Shown here: piece after piece, positions 24,847 to 33,234 of the stretch
How the letters are laid out: each line of letters opens with the position of its first letter
Position numbering within the stretch: the stretch's first letter is position 1
DNA from: an uncultured Clostridia bacterium
GTDB taxonomy: Bacteria; Bacillota; Clostridia; Christensenellales; Aristaeellaceae
NCBI GenBank assembly: GCA_934621505.1
Contig: CAKTUU010000021.1
Location: forward strand, 1-39,618
Direction of reading: 5' to 3'
Length of the DNA stretch: 39,618 nucleotides
The notes under the pieces: generated by a model
The model's database searches: none
What the model was told of the DNA's origin: nothing
Seen by the model: only the letters and a program-made list of their open reading frames with translations
Position numbers and translations under genes: made by a program

Positions 24847-24872
24847 AACGCTTTTGGGCCATGCCGGGTTCA
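24847..24872 (-). promoter_or_regulatory. Candidate ECF-type autoregulatory promoter
   Basis: TGAACC (24867-24872) and CGTT (24847-24850) are separated by 16 bases, the layout of ECF promoters (AAC-type -35, CGT-type -10). It directly precedes the ECF sigma gene at 24325-24792. Confidence 0.55.
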
Positions 24873-24882
24873 CGGGACAATC

Positions 24883-24914
24883 AAAAAAGCAGGCCCGCCA
24901 GCTGGCGGGTCTGC
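24883..24914 (-). terminator. Terminator of the efp operon
   Basis: GCAGACCCGCCAG pairs with CTGGCGGGCCTGC (minus strand, one G-U), followed by TTTTTT. It lies 17 bases after the CD1247-like gene. Confidence 0.88.
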
Positions 24915-24931
24915 CTGAAAAGGATATTGAC

Positions 24932-25357
24932 TTATTCGTCCTCGCCGTCATCGGGCATGTCGGTAAAGAACGGCTGGCCGCAATACTGGCAAACGGGGCT
25001 TTCATCATAGTCGATATCGGACGCCTTGACCATAACGGTTTTGCCGCAGTGAGGGCAATCAAAGGAAAGCTCCTCGTCCTCATCGTCGTCGCAGCAGTCG
25101 CAATCATCGTCATCGCAGCAATCGCAATCTTCATCGCCAAAGAGGGCGTCCTCCACATCGCTCAGGTCGGAGTCCAAATCCTCTACATAGGCTTCCAGTT
25201 CGCCAACGTCCTCGTCCATTTCACTGATCTTCTGGGCCATGTCGTCCATCAGTTTCAGCATTTCCAGCATCAGCCGGTTTTCGTTCTTTTCCCGGTCAAT
25301 GCCCATGCCATCAGCCAAGCCGCGCAGGTAAGCAGCGCGATCTGTCAATTTGCTCAT
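24932..25357 (-). CDS. CD1247-type protein with zinc ribbon
   Basis: This 141-aa cytoplasmic protein has a helical N-terminal domain (MSKLTDRAAYLRGLADGMGID, the conserved CD1247 start), a coiled-coil-like stretch to about residue 72, and a C-terminal zinc ribbon (Cys 101/104 and 123/126). Between them lies an extremely acidic segment with two tandem CDCCDDD units (78-84 and 86-92), a possible metal-binding insertion. The start at 25357 has SD GAAGGAG. It follows efp after 24 bases. Function of the family is unknown. Confidence 0.85.
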   Translation of the reverse strand: MSKLTDRAAYLRGLADGMGIDREKNENRLMLEMLKLMDDMAQKISEMDEDVGELEAYVEDLDSDLSDVEDALFGDEDCDCCDDDDCDCCDDDEDEELSFDCPHCGKTVMVKASDIDYDESPVCQYCGQPFFTDMPDDGEDE

Positions 25358-25381
25358 AGCTTTCTCCTTCAAAATGTTGCG

Positions 25382-25939
25382 TCAGCAGCGCTCCATGTAT
25401 TCGCCGGTACGGGTATCCACACGGATATGGTCGCCGGTGTTGATGAACAGCGGCACCTGAATGCTGTAGCCGGTTTCCAGCGTAGCGGGCTTGTAGGTGT
25501 TGCTGGCGGTATCGCCCTTGAAGCCGGGCTCGGTATCGGTAACCTCCAGCTCCACAAAGTTGGGGGCAGCCACGCTGAAGGCGCTGCCCTTGAAGAAGCG
25601 CACGGTTACGTTGGTGCCTTCCTTCACAAAGGGAATGGCGTCCTCCACCTGGTCGGCGTTCAGGGGAATCTGCTCGTAGGTGTCCAGATCCATAAAGTAG
25701 TACAGACCGCCATCGTTGTACACATACTGCATTTCCTTGGTTTCCACGATCGCGCGGGGCATCTTGTCGGTGGGGTTGAAGCTGCGCTCCACCACGGCGC
25801 CGGTCATGATGTTCTTAATCTTGGTGCGCACAAAGGCGGCGCCCTTGCCGGGCTTCACATGCTGAAAGTCCACGATGTTCCATACGCCGCCGTCCCACTC
25901 GATGGTAACGCCCTTTTTGAAATCGCCAGCAGTAATCAT
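25382..25939 (-). CDS. efp: Elongation factor P
   Basis: This 185-aa translation factor promotes peptide-bond formation at proline stretches. Three OB-type domains are present. The tip loop carries Lys32 in HVKPGKGAAF, the residue that other bacteria modify (5-aminopentanol lysine in B. subtilis, beta-lysyl in E. coli). No modification enzyme is seen in the window. SD GAGGAGG is strong. It lies 38 bases after the M24 aminopeptidase gene, a common order in Firmicutes. Confidence 0.97.
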   Translation of the reverse strand: MITAGDFKKGVTIEWDGGVWNIVDFQHVKPGKGAAFVRTKIKNIMTGAVVERSFNPTDKMPRAIVETKEMQYVYNDGGLYYFMDLDTYEQIPLNADQVEDAIPFVKEGTNVTVRFFKGSAFSVAAPNFVELEVTDTEPGFKGDTASNTYKPATLETGYSIQVPLFINTGDHIRVDTRTGEYMERC

Positions 25940-25977
25940 TGTTTTGTTCCTCCTCGTTGTAATGAATCACAGGGTCA

Positions 25978-27048
25978 TTAGAGAATGATCAGTTCACGCT
26001 CCGGCGTGGTCAGGGGCTTGCAGCCATTTTCCAGCACCACCACCGAATTTTCAATGCGCACGCCGCCAACGCCCGGCAGGTAGATGCCGGGTTCCACGGT
26101 CATGACCTGACCAGCCCGCAGCACATCCGCGCAGTTTTGGCTGAAGCGGGGATTTTCGTGAATATCAATACCCACAGAATGTCCCAGCCCATGGCCAAAA
26201 CGCCCTTTGTAGCCATGGTCATAGATATAATCCCGGGCAATGGAGTCAATCTGGTTGCAGACCTTGCCCGCCATTACCGCGTCCTGAGCCATTTTCTGCG
26301 CGTCCAGAACCGTCTGGTACACCTTGCGCATCTCGTCGCTGGGCTGTCCCAGAGCCACCGTGCGGGTCATATCCGCGCAGTAGTTGCCGTAGCGCGCGCC
26401 AAAATCCATGGTAATCATATCGCCCTTCCGGATTTTGTAATCGCCCGGCACCGCATGGGGCAGGGAACCGTGAGCGCCTGCGGCCACAATGGTGGAAAAG
26501 CTGGGCGCGCTGGCCCCGTGGCTCATCATATCAAAATCCAGCCGCAGGGCAATTTCCTTTTCGGTAACGCCTTCCTTGATAAAGGGCAGAATGCGCTGGA
26601 AAGCGTCGCCGGTCAGGCGGCATGCCTCCTCCATCAGTTCCAGCTCGCCCGCGTCCTTCACCTCGCGCTGCTTTTCAATCGCACCCGCCACGCTGCGCCA
26701 TTCCACGCCGGGAATGCTCTTGCGCAGGTTTTCAAAGGTGTGTACGGTGATATAGGTGTCCTCGTAATACAGGGCGGTCAGCCCATGCTGAGCGCACAGT
26801 TCGCCAGCGATATCCTCGTGGGTTTTACCGCCGCCAATCATGCATACCTGAAAGCCGTGGGCCTCCTTTTCCGCCTGCTCCGTATAGCGGAAGTCGGTAA
26901 TGATTGCGTTTAGTCCCTGCGCAACCAGCACCAGGCCCTCGCCCTTGTAGCCGGACAGATAAAACATGTTGCTGGGATTATACACCAGCACGCCGGCATG
27001 CTCGTCCAGATGCATTGCCTGAAGCAATTTTTGAGCCCGTTCTGTCAC
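25978..27048 (-). CDS. M24 family Xaa-Pro aminopeptidase
   Basis: This 356-aa cytoplasmic dinuclear-metal peptidase removes the N-terminal residue before proline. The creatinase N-terminal domain runs to about residue 120, then the pita-bread fold with metal ligands Asp215, Asp226, His290, Glu319 and Glu333 all present (MDFGARYGNYCADMTR, GHGLGHSVG, VEPGIYLPG, RIENS). The start is GTG at 27048 with AGAGGG upstream. It is the first gene of the unit with efp and the CD1247-like gene. Confidence 0.92.
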   Translation of the reverse strand: MTERAQKLLQAMHLDEHAGVLVYNPSNMFYLSGYKGEGLVLVAQGLNAIITDFRYTEQAEKEAHGFQVCMIGGGKTHEDIAGELCAQHGLTALYYEDTYITVHTFENLRKSIPGVEWRSVAGAIEKQREVKDAGELELMEEACRLTGDAFQRILPFIKEGVTEKEIALRLDFDMMSHGASAPSFSTIVAAGAHGSLPHAVPGDYKIRKGDMITMDFGARYGNYCADMTRTVALGQPSDEMRKVYQTVLDAQKMAQDAVMAGKVCNQIDSIARDYIYDHGYKGRFGHGLGHSVGIDIHENPRFSQNCADVLRAGQVMTVEPGIYLPGVGGVRIENSVVVLENGCKPLTTPERELIIL

Positions 27049-27093
27049 AGTTAATCCCTCTCAAACGGTCAATTAGGCATAAAGCCACTGTTG

Positions 27094-27102
27094 ATTGTAC
27101 CA
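27094..27102 (-). promoter_or_regulatory. Extended -10 promoter of the aminopeptidase-efp unit
   Basis: TGGTACAAT on the minus strand is an extended -10 (TG-n-TACAAT). No good -35 was seen. It lies 46 bases before the GTG start. Confidence 0.6.
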
Positions 27103-27162
27103 TAAACTTTTCTGTTGCGCCACAACTTTTTGCATTTTTCCCAGCGGAAATTCCAAAAAAGG

Positions 27163-28230
27163 CTATGGCTTTAGCTCACAGGCAGCAATGGCAAAGCCCA
27201 TGTTGTCCAGGCTGGTTTCATAAACGGCGTTTTTGGGCAGCTGCATGGCGATATGGGTGGTTTCCATGGGACTGGCTATGATGATATATTTGACCTCTTC
27301 TTTTTCCGAAATGGTCAAAACACCAACTCTGTGCAGCCAGTCCAGATACTTTTCCATGGTCAAATCCAGATAGGTCATCGCCATGGCATGGACCCGCCCC
27401 ACATAGCGAAACTGGTTGGCCTTTTCCCCTTCGCCATTGGGGTATCGCCGAATAAACCCGTACCGCCAGGCCGTACGCAGCAAAAGCCTCCCGCCGGCGC
27501 TGCCGTCCAAAGGCTGACCGTCTGATGATCGAATGGACACGGTATATTCCTGCAGGCAATCCCCCGTTCCCGGCCAATCCATTCCATCGCAGGCACGGGA
27601 AAGCGCCTGGGACAGCGGCCACTTTTCCAGCAGGGCGTGAGCCTGACCGCTTAGCCGCGACCGCTGCTGGGCGATGCTCATCGTGCCCCGGCATACGCTG
27701 AAACCGCTCACCCCATGCCTGCGCAGCTCGCCAAACCATTCGCCAAGCGCCGCAATGGTTTCCTTTCCACTTTTTATATCCAGACCGGCAACGGGAATCA
27801 TTCCTTTTCCCTCATTGGCAATGCTCAGGGTGTTGGGCGGCGGCACGCCTGCGGGCAGTCCATGGTCCGCGTCCAGCAGCAGCAGCTTGCCACGCAGCAG
27901 CTGCTGCCGGGTATAGGTCTGGGGTTGCAGCTCTATCCCCGCAGGCAGGGCGTAGGTAATGGCGGCCACATGTCTGGGACGGTCCGCTTCCTGAACCGGC
28001 CGGTCCTGCCAGGCCCAAACCGCCGATGTTTCCGGCATGGGACGCATCAGGGGAAGCAAAAGCGCCGCAATCAGGGAAAGCAGCAACAGGAATGCCCAAA
28101 AAGCCCGATCCTTCCGGAAATCCGGCCTTGTTTTAACCGCAAACAGGCATTGAGCGCCCCACCACTGGTGTCTGGGCCTGCGCCTGTACGCCTGCCGGAT
28201 CCATTCCCGCTCCGTCATTAAACCGTTCAT
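27163..28230 (-). CDS. VanY/M15B-like protein lacking the zinc site
   Basis: This 355-aa protein has one N-terminal membrane helix (about 43-61) and an outer domain resembling D,D-carboxypeptidases of family M15B from about residue 140. TAWRYGFIRRYP (253-264) and FRYVGRVHA (274-282) align with the family's AWKYGFxxRYP and HFRYVGxxHA blocks, and LTMEKYLDWL with LTLEEYL. The zinc ligands are replaced: SEHQxGxAxD reads GDCLQEYTVS, with the His as Cys225 and Asp as Ser232; EPWH reads KANQ, with Lys270 and Gln273. It is probably an inactive or repurposed protein. Start is ATG 28230 with SD AAAGGAGGG. It shares an intergenic region with fhs. Confidence 0.65.
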   Translation of the reverse strand: MNGLMTEREWIRQAYRRRPRHQWWGAQCLFAVKTRPDFRKDRAFWAFLLLLSLIAALLLPLMRPMPETSAVWAWQDRPVQEADRPRHVAAITYALPAGIELQPQTYTRQQLLRGKLLLLDADHGLPAGVPPPNTLSIANEGKGMIPVAGLDIKSGKETIAALGEWFGELRRHGVSGFSVCRGTMSIAQQRSRLSGQAHALLEKWPLSQALSRACDGMDWPGTGDCLQEYTVSIRSSDGQPLDGSAGGRLLLRTAWRYGFIRRYPNGEGEKANQFRYVGRVHAMAMTYLDLTMEKYLDWLHRVGVLTISEKEEVKYIIIASPMETTHIAMQLPKNAVYETSLDNMGFAIAACELKP

Positions 28231-28283
28231 GCCCGTCCCTCCTTTGGGGATAGCATGGCCTGTGTATACCCTTTATATACGTC

Positions 28284-28313
28284 TTGACATTGCCTTGCCC
28301 CTATGGCTATAAT
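28284..28313 (+). promoter_or_regulatory. Promoter of fhs
   Basis: TTGACA (28284-28289) and TATAAT (28308-28313), both perfect, are separated by 18 bases. Start of transcription near 28320, about 27 bases before the ATG. Confidence 0.9.
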
Positions 28314-28346
28314 AGGGCCCAACGAATAGAAAGGCGGGTGACGCAC

Positions 28347-30023
28347 ATGAATGCTTTAACCGATATTGCCATTGCGCAAAGCTGCCGGATGCAGCCCATT
28401 TCAGTCATCGCGGCCAAGGCGCATGTAGAGGAAGCCTATCTGGAACCCTACGGCCGCTACAAGGCCAAAATAGACCTGTCGCTGCTGAAGGAAAACCAGC
28501 GTCCCAATGGCAAACTGATTCTGGTCACCGCCATTACCCCCACTCCGGCGGGCGAGGGCAAAACCACCACCACCATTGGCCTGGCGGATGGTCTGCGCCG
28601 CATTGGCCAGGACGCGGTTGTGGCCCTGCGGGAGCCGTCTTTAGGCCCTGTGTTTGGCATCAAGGGAGGCGCGGCGGGCGGCGGCTATGCCCAGGTGGTG
28701 CCCATGGAGGAGATCAACCTGCATTTTACCGGCGATTTTCACGCCATCGGCGCGGCCAACAACCTGCTGGCCGCCATGCTGGACAACCATATTCAGCAGG
28801 GAAACGCCCTGGGCATTGATGTGAAAAAAATCACCTGGAAACGCTGTGTGGATATGAACGACCGCCAGCTGCGCAGCATTGTGGACGGCCTTGGCGGACG
28901 AACCAACGGCGTGCCCCGGGAGGATGGTTTTGACATCACCGTCGCGTCCGAGGTAATGGCTGTGCTGTGCCTGGCGGATTCCATGGCCGACCTGAAGCAG
29001 CGTTTGAGCCGCATTGTGGTGGGCTATACCTATGACGACCAGCCGGTTACCTGCGGCCAGCTGAAGGCCGCGGGGGCCATGGCCGCCCTGCTGAAGGACG
29101 CCATGAAGCCAAATCTGGTGCAAACGCTGGAGGGAACGCCCGCCTTTGTACACGGCGGCCCCTTCGCCAACATCGCCCATGGGTGCAATTCCGTTATCGC
29201 CACCCGCATGGCCATGAAAATGGCGGACTATGCCGTAACCGAAGCGGGCTTTGGCGCGGATCTGGGCGCGGAAAAGTTTTTGGACATCAAGTGCCGCATG
29301 GCCGGGCTTACGCCGGACGCAGCGGTCATCGTCGCTACGGTACGCGCCCTGAAAATGCACGGCGGCGTTGCCAGGGCCGATCTGTCGGCTGAAAACCTGC
29401 CCGCGCTGGAAAAGGGTCTGCCCAATCTGCTGCGCCATGTGCGCAATATTCGCCAGGTATACGGCCTGCCCTGCGTGGTGGCGCTCAATCGCTTTCCTAC
29501 CGATACGGACGCGGAAATGGCTCTGGTGCTGGAAAAATGCCGCTTGCTGGGCGTAAACGCCGTACTGTCCACGGTTTGGGCGGATGGTGGAAAGGGCGGC
29601 GAAGCCCTGGCGCGGGAGGTTGTACGCCTGTGTCAGGAGCAGCGGCCCCAATTTGCTTTCGCCTATGAACTGGACCAGCCCATTGAGGAAAAAATCCGGG
29701 CGCTGGTGCAAAAGGTCTATGGAGGCAAGGACGTCTGCATCCTTCCTCCGGCCAGAAAGCAGCTGGAACAGTTAACCCGCCTGGGCTTTGGCGGTCTGCC
29801 CGTGTGCATGGCCAAAACCCAGTATTCCTTTTCTGACGACCCCGGCAAGCTGGGCGCGCCGGAGGACTTTACCGTCACCGTCAAAAGCGTAAAGGTATCC
29901 GCTGGCGCGGGTTTTATCGTGGTTCTCACCGGGGACATCATGACCATGCCGGGCCTGCCCAAATCCCCCGCCGCCGAGCGTATCGATATGGACGACAACG
30001 GGCGTATCAGCGGCCTGTTCTGA
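28347..30023 (+). CDS. fhs: Formate-tetrahydrofolate ligase
   Basis: This 558-aa homotetrameric cytoplasmic enzyme joins formate to tetrahydrofolate using ATP, giving 10-formyl-THF for purine synthesis and, in acetogens, the methyl branch of the Wood-Ljungdahl pathway. The P-loop-like PTPAGEGKTTTTIG lies at residues 65-78, with REPSLGPVFGIKGGAAGGGYAQ and later GAEKFLDIKCR typical of the family. ATG 28347 is chosen over an open upstream extension because of AAGGCGG before it and because the promoter lies in that extension. It has a near-perfect sigma-A promoter, so expression is probably high. No folD or Wood-Ljungdahl genes are adjacent. Confidence 0.97.
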   Translation: MNALTDIAIAQSCRMQPISVIAAKAHVEEAYLEPYGRYKAKIDLSLLKENQRPNGKLILVTAITPTPAGEGKTTTTIGLADGLRRIGQDAVVALREPSLGPVFGIKGGAAGGGYAQVVPMEEINLHFTGDFHAIGAANNLLAAMLDNHIQQGNALGIDVKKITWKRCVDMNDRQLRSIVDGLGGRTNGVPREDGFDITVASEVMAVLCLADSMADLKQRLSRIVVGYTYDDQPVTCGQLKAAGAMAALLKDAMKPNLVQTLEGTPAFVHGGPFANIAHGCNSVIATRMAMKMADYAVTEAGFGADLGAEKFLDIKCRMAGLTPDAAVIVATVRALKMHGGVARADLSAENLPALEKGLPNLLRHVRNIRQVYGLPCVVALNRFPTDTDAEMALVLEKCRLLGVNAVLSTVWADGGKGGEALAREVVRLCQEQRPQFAFAYELDQPIEEKIRALVQKVYGGKDVCILPPARKQLEQLTRLGFGGLPVCMAKTQYSFSDDPGKLGAPEDFTVTVKSVKVSAGAGFIVVLTGDIMTMPGLPKSPAAERIDMDDNGRISGLF

Positions 30024-30042
30024 TCTTTGCCAAGTCAAATAG

Positions 30043-30075
30043 GCAAAAGCGCGGTCTATCTGATCGCGCTTTTGC
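30043..30075. terminator. Bidirectional terminator between fhs and the redox trio
   Basis: GCAAAAGCGCG (30043-30053) pairs with CGCGCTTTTGC (30065-30075), perfectly. On the plus strand TTATTATT follows. It separates two convergent genes, so it can end transcripts from both sides. Confidence 0.8.
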
Positions 30076-30078
30076 TTA

Positions 30079-30426
30079 TTATTCCACGGTTTTGGTGGCG
30101 ATTACATCTACGCCGGTGCCGCACACGTCGGGGCAGATCACATCGCCCATATGGACAGGCGCCTGGATTTGCAGCCTGGCCAGCTGTGCCATACAGTCAA
30201 AGATTTTTTCCTTTGAGATGGGGGTGCGTGTTTTTACGCTGACGGGGGTTTTGCGGTTGCAGACCGTCACAGCGGCGGTAACCATGCGCTGGGGAGCCAC
30301 GCATTCCTGCCTGGCGTAGTTCAAGCCGCGCAGGCAGCCGTTGCCCTCCACCCGGGTCACCTGACCGTTTTCCACCGTTACCTGCATGCGGCAGCCCACC
30401 GGACAGTTAATACAAGTAATTTCCAT
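30079..30426 (-). CDS. DUF1667 protein of the anaerobic glycerol-3-phosphate-type dehydrogenase
   Basis: This 115-aa cytoplasmic protein has conserved cysteines (CINCPVGC at 5-12, GC at 30-31, C at 42 and CPDVC at 97-101), as in DUF1667, thought to carry an iron-sulfur centre. It is almost always found with the two flavoprotein genes upstream, and together they form a three-part oxidoreductase in Clostridia. It starts 13 bases after the stop of the FAD protein gene with SD AAGGAGG. Confidence 0.88.
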   Translation of the reverse strand: MEITCINCPVGCRMQVTVENGQVTRVEGNGCLRGLNYARQECVAPQRMVTAAVTVCNRKTPVSVKTRTPISKEKIFDCMAQLARLQIQAPVHMGDVICPDVCGTGVDVIATKTVE

Positions 30427-30439
30427 GCCGCCTTCCTCC

Positions 30440-31705
30440 TTACTGGTCGATGCGAACGGTCACATCGCCGCCGCTGAGGGCTTTGATCTGCTCGGGCTTC
30501 AACGTCAGCTCCGCCATTTCGCCGGGAGCCAGAATGCGTTTTTTCTGGCGAATCAGCTCCGTATCGCCATCCAGCACCCGCAATGTGGCGTTTTCATACA
30601 CCGCCGCCGGGCGGAACATGATCTGCACCGGCTGGGCGTCCCCCTCCGGAATCAACAGCCGCTGGGGCACTACGCCCCGCACGCCGTTGCCGTCTGTCAG
30701 GTTGACATAGCGGCCCTTGCGCTGCCTGCCCTGCACAAATTCGGCGGCCGCCTTACCGGCCTTGAAGCTCTCGGCGCTGACAAAGTCCACAAGATCATGG
30801 ACATGCAGCACATTGCCGCAGGCGAAGATGCCCTCCTGACTGGTTTGCAGGCTGTCATCCACAACAGCTCCCTGGGTCAGAGGGCTCATCTCCACCTGCG
30901 CCTGCTGCGTCAGTTCGTTTTCGGGAATCAGGCCTACGGACAAAAGCAGCGTGTCGCAGTCAAACTGCTTTTCCGTGCCGGGGATGGGCTGACGGTTTGC
31001 GTCCACCTGCGCCACGGTTACGCCGGACAGCCTTTCCCTGCCCTGAATATCAATGACGGTATGGCTCAGGTACAGGGGAATGTTAAAATCCTGCAAGCAC
31101 TGCACAATATTGCGGTTCAGGCCGCTGGAATAGGGCATCAGTTCCACACAGGCCAGCACCTTGGCCCCCTGCAGGGTCATGCGCCGGGCCATAATCAGCC
31201 CGATGTCGCCGCTGCCCAGAATCACCACCCGCTTGCCGGGCATATAGCCTTCCAGATTGACAAATTTTTGCGCCGTACCGGCGGAATACACACCGGCGCA
31301 GCGGGTGCCGGGAGTGGCCAAAGCGCCCCGGGGACGTTCGCGGCAGCCCATGGCCAGAATAATCGCTCCGGCCTGAAACAGCTGCATTCCATATTCGCGG
31401 CTGACAGCCGTCACCAGACGGCCTTCCTCAATGCTCAGCACCGTAGTGCCGCAGCGCACCTCAATGCCCAGTTCCTTCACCCGGTCGATGTCCCGCTGGG
31501 CGTATTCCGGGCCGGTCAGTTCTTCCTTAAAGCGGTGCAGGCCAAACCCGTTATGGATGCACTGACGCAAAATGCCGCCCATGCTTGCTTCCCGTTCCAG
31601 CACCAGTAGGCTTTCCACGCCCGCTTCCCGGGCGGCAATAGCGGCCGCCATGCCCGCCGGGCCAGCGCCAATGACCAGTACGTCAACGTTTTGAGGCTTC
31701 ATCAT
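30440..31705 (-). CDS. NAD(P)/FAD-dependent oxidoreductase (second subunit)
   Basis: This 421-aa pyridine nucleotide-disulfide oxidoreductase-like flavoprotein has an FAD motif (VIGAGPAGMAAAIAAREAG, residues 9-27), a second dinucleotide motif (VVILGSGDIGLIMAR) and the FAD-closing GIFACGNVLHVHDL. The cluster-binding motif CIHNGFGLHRF is also present. The ATG at 31705 overlaps the stop of the upstream gene in ATGA and has AAAGGAG 8 bases before it. It probably works with the G3P-dehydrogenase-like protein and the DUF1667 protein as one complex. Confidence 0.88.
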   Translation of the reverse strand: MMKPQNVDVLVIGAGPAGMAAAIAAREAGVESLLVLEREASMGGILRQCIHNGFGLHRFKEELTGPEYAQRDIDRVKELGIEVRCGTTVLSIEEGRLVTAVSREYGMQLFQAGAIILAMGCRERPRGALATPGTRCAGVYSAGTAQKFVNLEGYMPGKRVVILGSGDIGLIMARRMTLQGAKVLACVELMPYSSGLNRNIVQCLQDFNIPLYLSHTVIDIQGRERLSGVTVAQVDANRQPIPGTEKQFDCDTLLLSVGLIPENELTQQAQVEMSPLTQGAVVDDSLQTSQEGIFACGNVLHVHDLVDFVSAESFKAGKAAAEFVQGRQRKGRYVNLTDGNGVRGVVPQRLLIPEGDAQPVQIMFRPAAVYENATLRVLDGDTELIRQKKRILAPGEMAELTLKPEQIKALSGGDVTVRIDQ

Positions 31706-33159
31706 TCGGCACGCTCCTTTCCAGCCGCCTGGGCAATGGTGCCCACCAGCAAACGGCTTTCGCCGCCGCATTTGGTCACCTGGGTGGGGTCAATGTGCAA
31801 TTCCTCGGACAAAATTTCCAGCACCCGTGGGCTGCAAAAACCGCCCTGACACCGGCCCATGCCCGCGCGGGTGCGGCGTTTGACCGCGTCGATGGTGCGC
31901 GCGCCTACGGGGCGGCGAATCGCGGCGCGAATTTCCGCCTCGGTTACCTGCTCGCAGCGGCATACCAGCGTGCCGTATTCCGGATTGCGGCGAACCACAT
32001 CCGCCCTTTCGTCAAAGGTCATGGCGTAGAAGGGCTTTTCCCTCTTTGGGGCAGGCAGCCAGTCCGTCTTTTCCCGCAAGCCGTTTTCGCTGGCGATTTG
32101 CGCTGCCAGCATTTTGGCGATGGCGGGAGCGGCGGACAAACCGGGGCTTTCAATGCCGACGGTTTCATAAGCGCCCCTGCGCCCCTCCACCGCGCCAATA
32201 ATAAAGTCGCCGTTTGCCTCGTGAGCGCGAATGCCCGCAAAGGTGGTAATCACCGTGCGCAGGTTTTCCTTCGGCCAGGTTTTCCGGGCGGCCTCGTTTA
32301 CCAGCTTCAGCCCCTCGGCGGTGGTTTCCACAGCCGTGCCGTCCGTTACATCCGTCGCGGACGGACCCAGTAGCAGGTTGCCGTGTACCGTTGGGCTGAC
32401 CAGCACGCCCTTGCCCATTTTGCTGGGGCACTGGAACATGGTGCGGGTAAACTGAAGGGGCTTGGTATGATCCAGCAGATAGTATTCGCCCTTGCGGGGA
32501 ATGATGGTCAGGGTTTGATCGGACAAAAGGTTATGCAGCCTGGCGGAGTTAACGCCCGCGCAGTTGACAATGATGGGGGCAAAAAAATCGCCCCGGTTGG
32601 TTTTGAGCGTATAGCCCCCATTTTCGGGAAGAATATCGTTTACACAGGTTTCCAGATGAAATTCCACGCCGTTTACCGCCGCGTGATCCGCCAGCGCGCA
32701 GGTCAGCTCGTAGGGGCTGGTCAGGCCGCTGGTTGGCACGTCCAGAGCGCACACCACCTCCGGATTGGTCTGGGGTTCCATGCGCAAAATCTCATCCCGC
32801 TCCACAATGCGCAGGCCGCTGACGCCATTGGCAATGCCCTGGTCATACAGCTTTTGCACGGTTGCACGCTCCTCCTGAGTAAAGGCCAGCACCATTGCGC
32901 CGGGGCGACTGTAGGGCGCGTCCACCTGAGCGCACAAATCCGGGTACATGGCCGCGCCTTCCACATTCAGCTTTGCCTTCAGGGAGCCGGGCTTTGCGTC
33001 AAAGCCCGCGTGAACAATGCCGCTGTTGGCCTTGCTGGCCCCATCGGCCACATCGCTGCCGCCCTCCAGCAGGGCGATGCTTCCCTGGTATCGGGACAAA
33101 AGCCTGGCCACAGCGCAGCCCACCACGCCGCCGCCAATGATGATGATATCTTTTTTCAA
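31702..33159 (-). CDS. GlpA-like FAD-dependent dehydrogenase with BFD-type [2Fe-2S] C-terminus
   Basis: This 485-aa protein has a DAO-type FAD domain (IIIGGGVVGCAVARLLSRY at residues 5-23; NSGIVHAGFDAKPGSLKA follows) and a C-terminal BFD-like domain with CRCEQVTEAEI and GMGRCQGGFC, four cysteines for a [2Fe-2S] cluster. It resembles anaerobic glycerol-3-phosphate dehydrogenase subunit A, though hydroxyacid substrates cannot be excluded, and no glycerol kinase or facilitator lies in the window. The start is TTG at 33159, with SD GGAGGG 7 bases upstream; no better ATG is available. Confidence 0.85.
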   Translation of the reverse strand: MKKDIIIIGGGVVGCAVARLLSRYQGSIALLEGGSDVADGASKANSGIVHAGFDAKPGSLKAKLNVEGAAMYPDLCAQVDAPYSRPGAMVLAFTQEERATVQKLYDQGIANGVSGLRIVERDEILRMEPQTNPEVVCALDVPTSGLTSPYELTCALADHAAVNGVEFHLETCVNDILPENGGYTLKTNRGDFFAPIIVNCAGVNSARLHNLLSDQTLTIIPRKGEYYLLDHTKPLQFTRTMFQCPSKMGKGVLVSPTVHGNLLLGPSATDVTDGTAVETTAEGLKLVNEAARKTWPKENLRTVITTFAGIRAHEANGDFIIGAVEGRRGAYETVGIESPGLSAAPAIAKMLAAQIASENGLREKTDWLPAPKREKPFYAMTFDERADVVRRNPEYGTLVCRCEQVTEAEIRAAIRRPVGARTIDAVKRRTRAGMGRCQGGFCSPRVLEILSEELHIDPTQVTKCGGESRLLVGTIAQAAGKERAE

Positions 33160-33234
33160 AACGAACCCTCCAACCTGCTTTTCGTGCTAGGATCGCCATG
33201 GCTATTTTACCATGAAACCCGGCGGTTGAACATC

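Noticed and set aside
25074..25135. Short repeated CATCGTC/GCAGCAATCGCA-like units as a possible DNA repeat element
   Set aside because: They encode the acidic CDCC repeats of the CD1247-type protein and are explained by that coding sequence.
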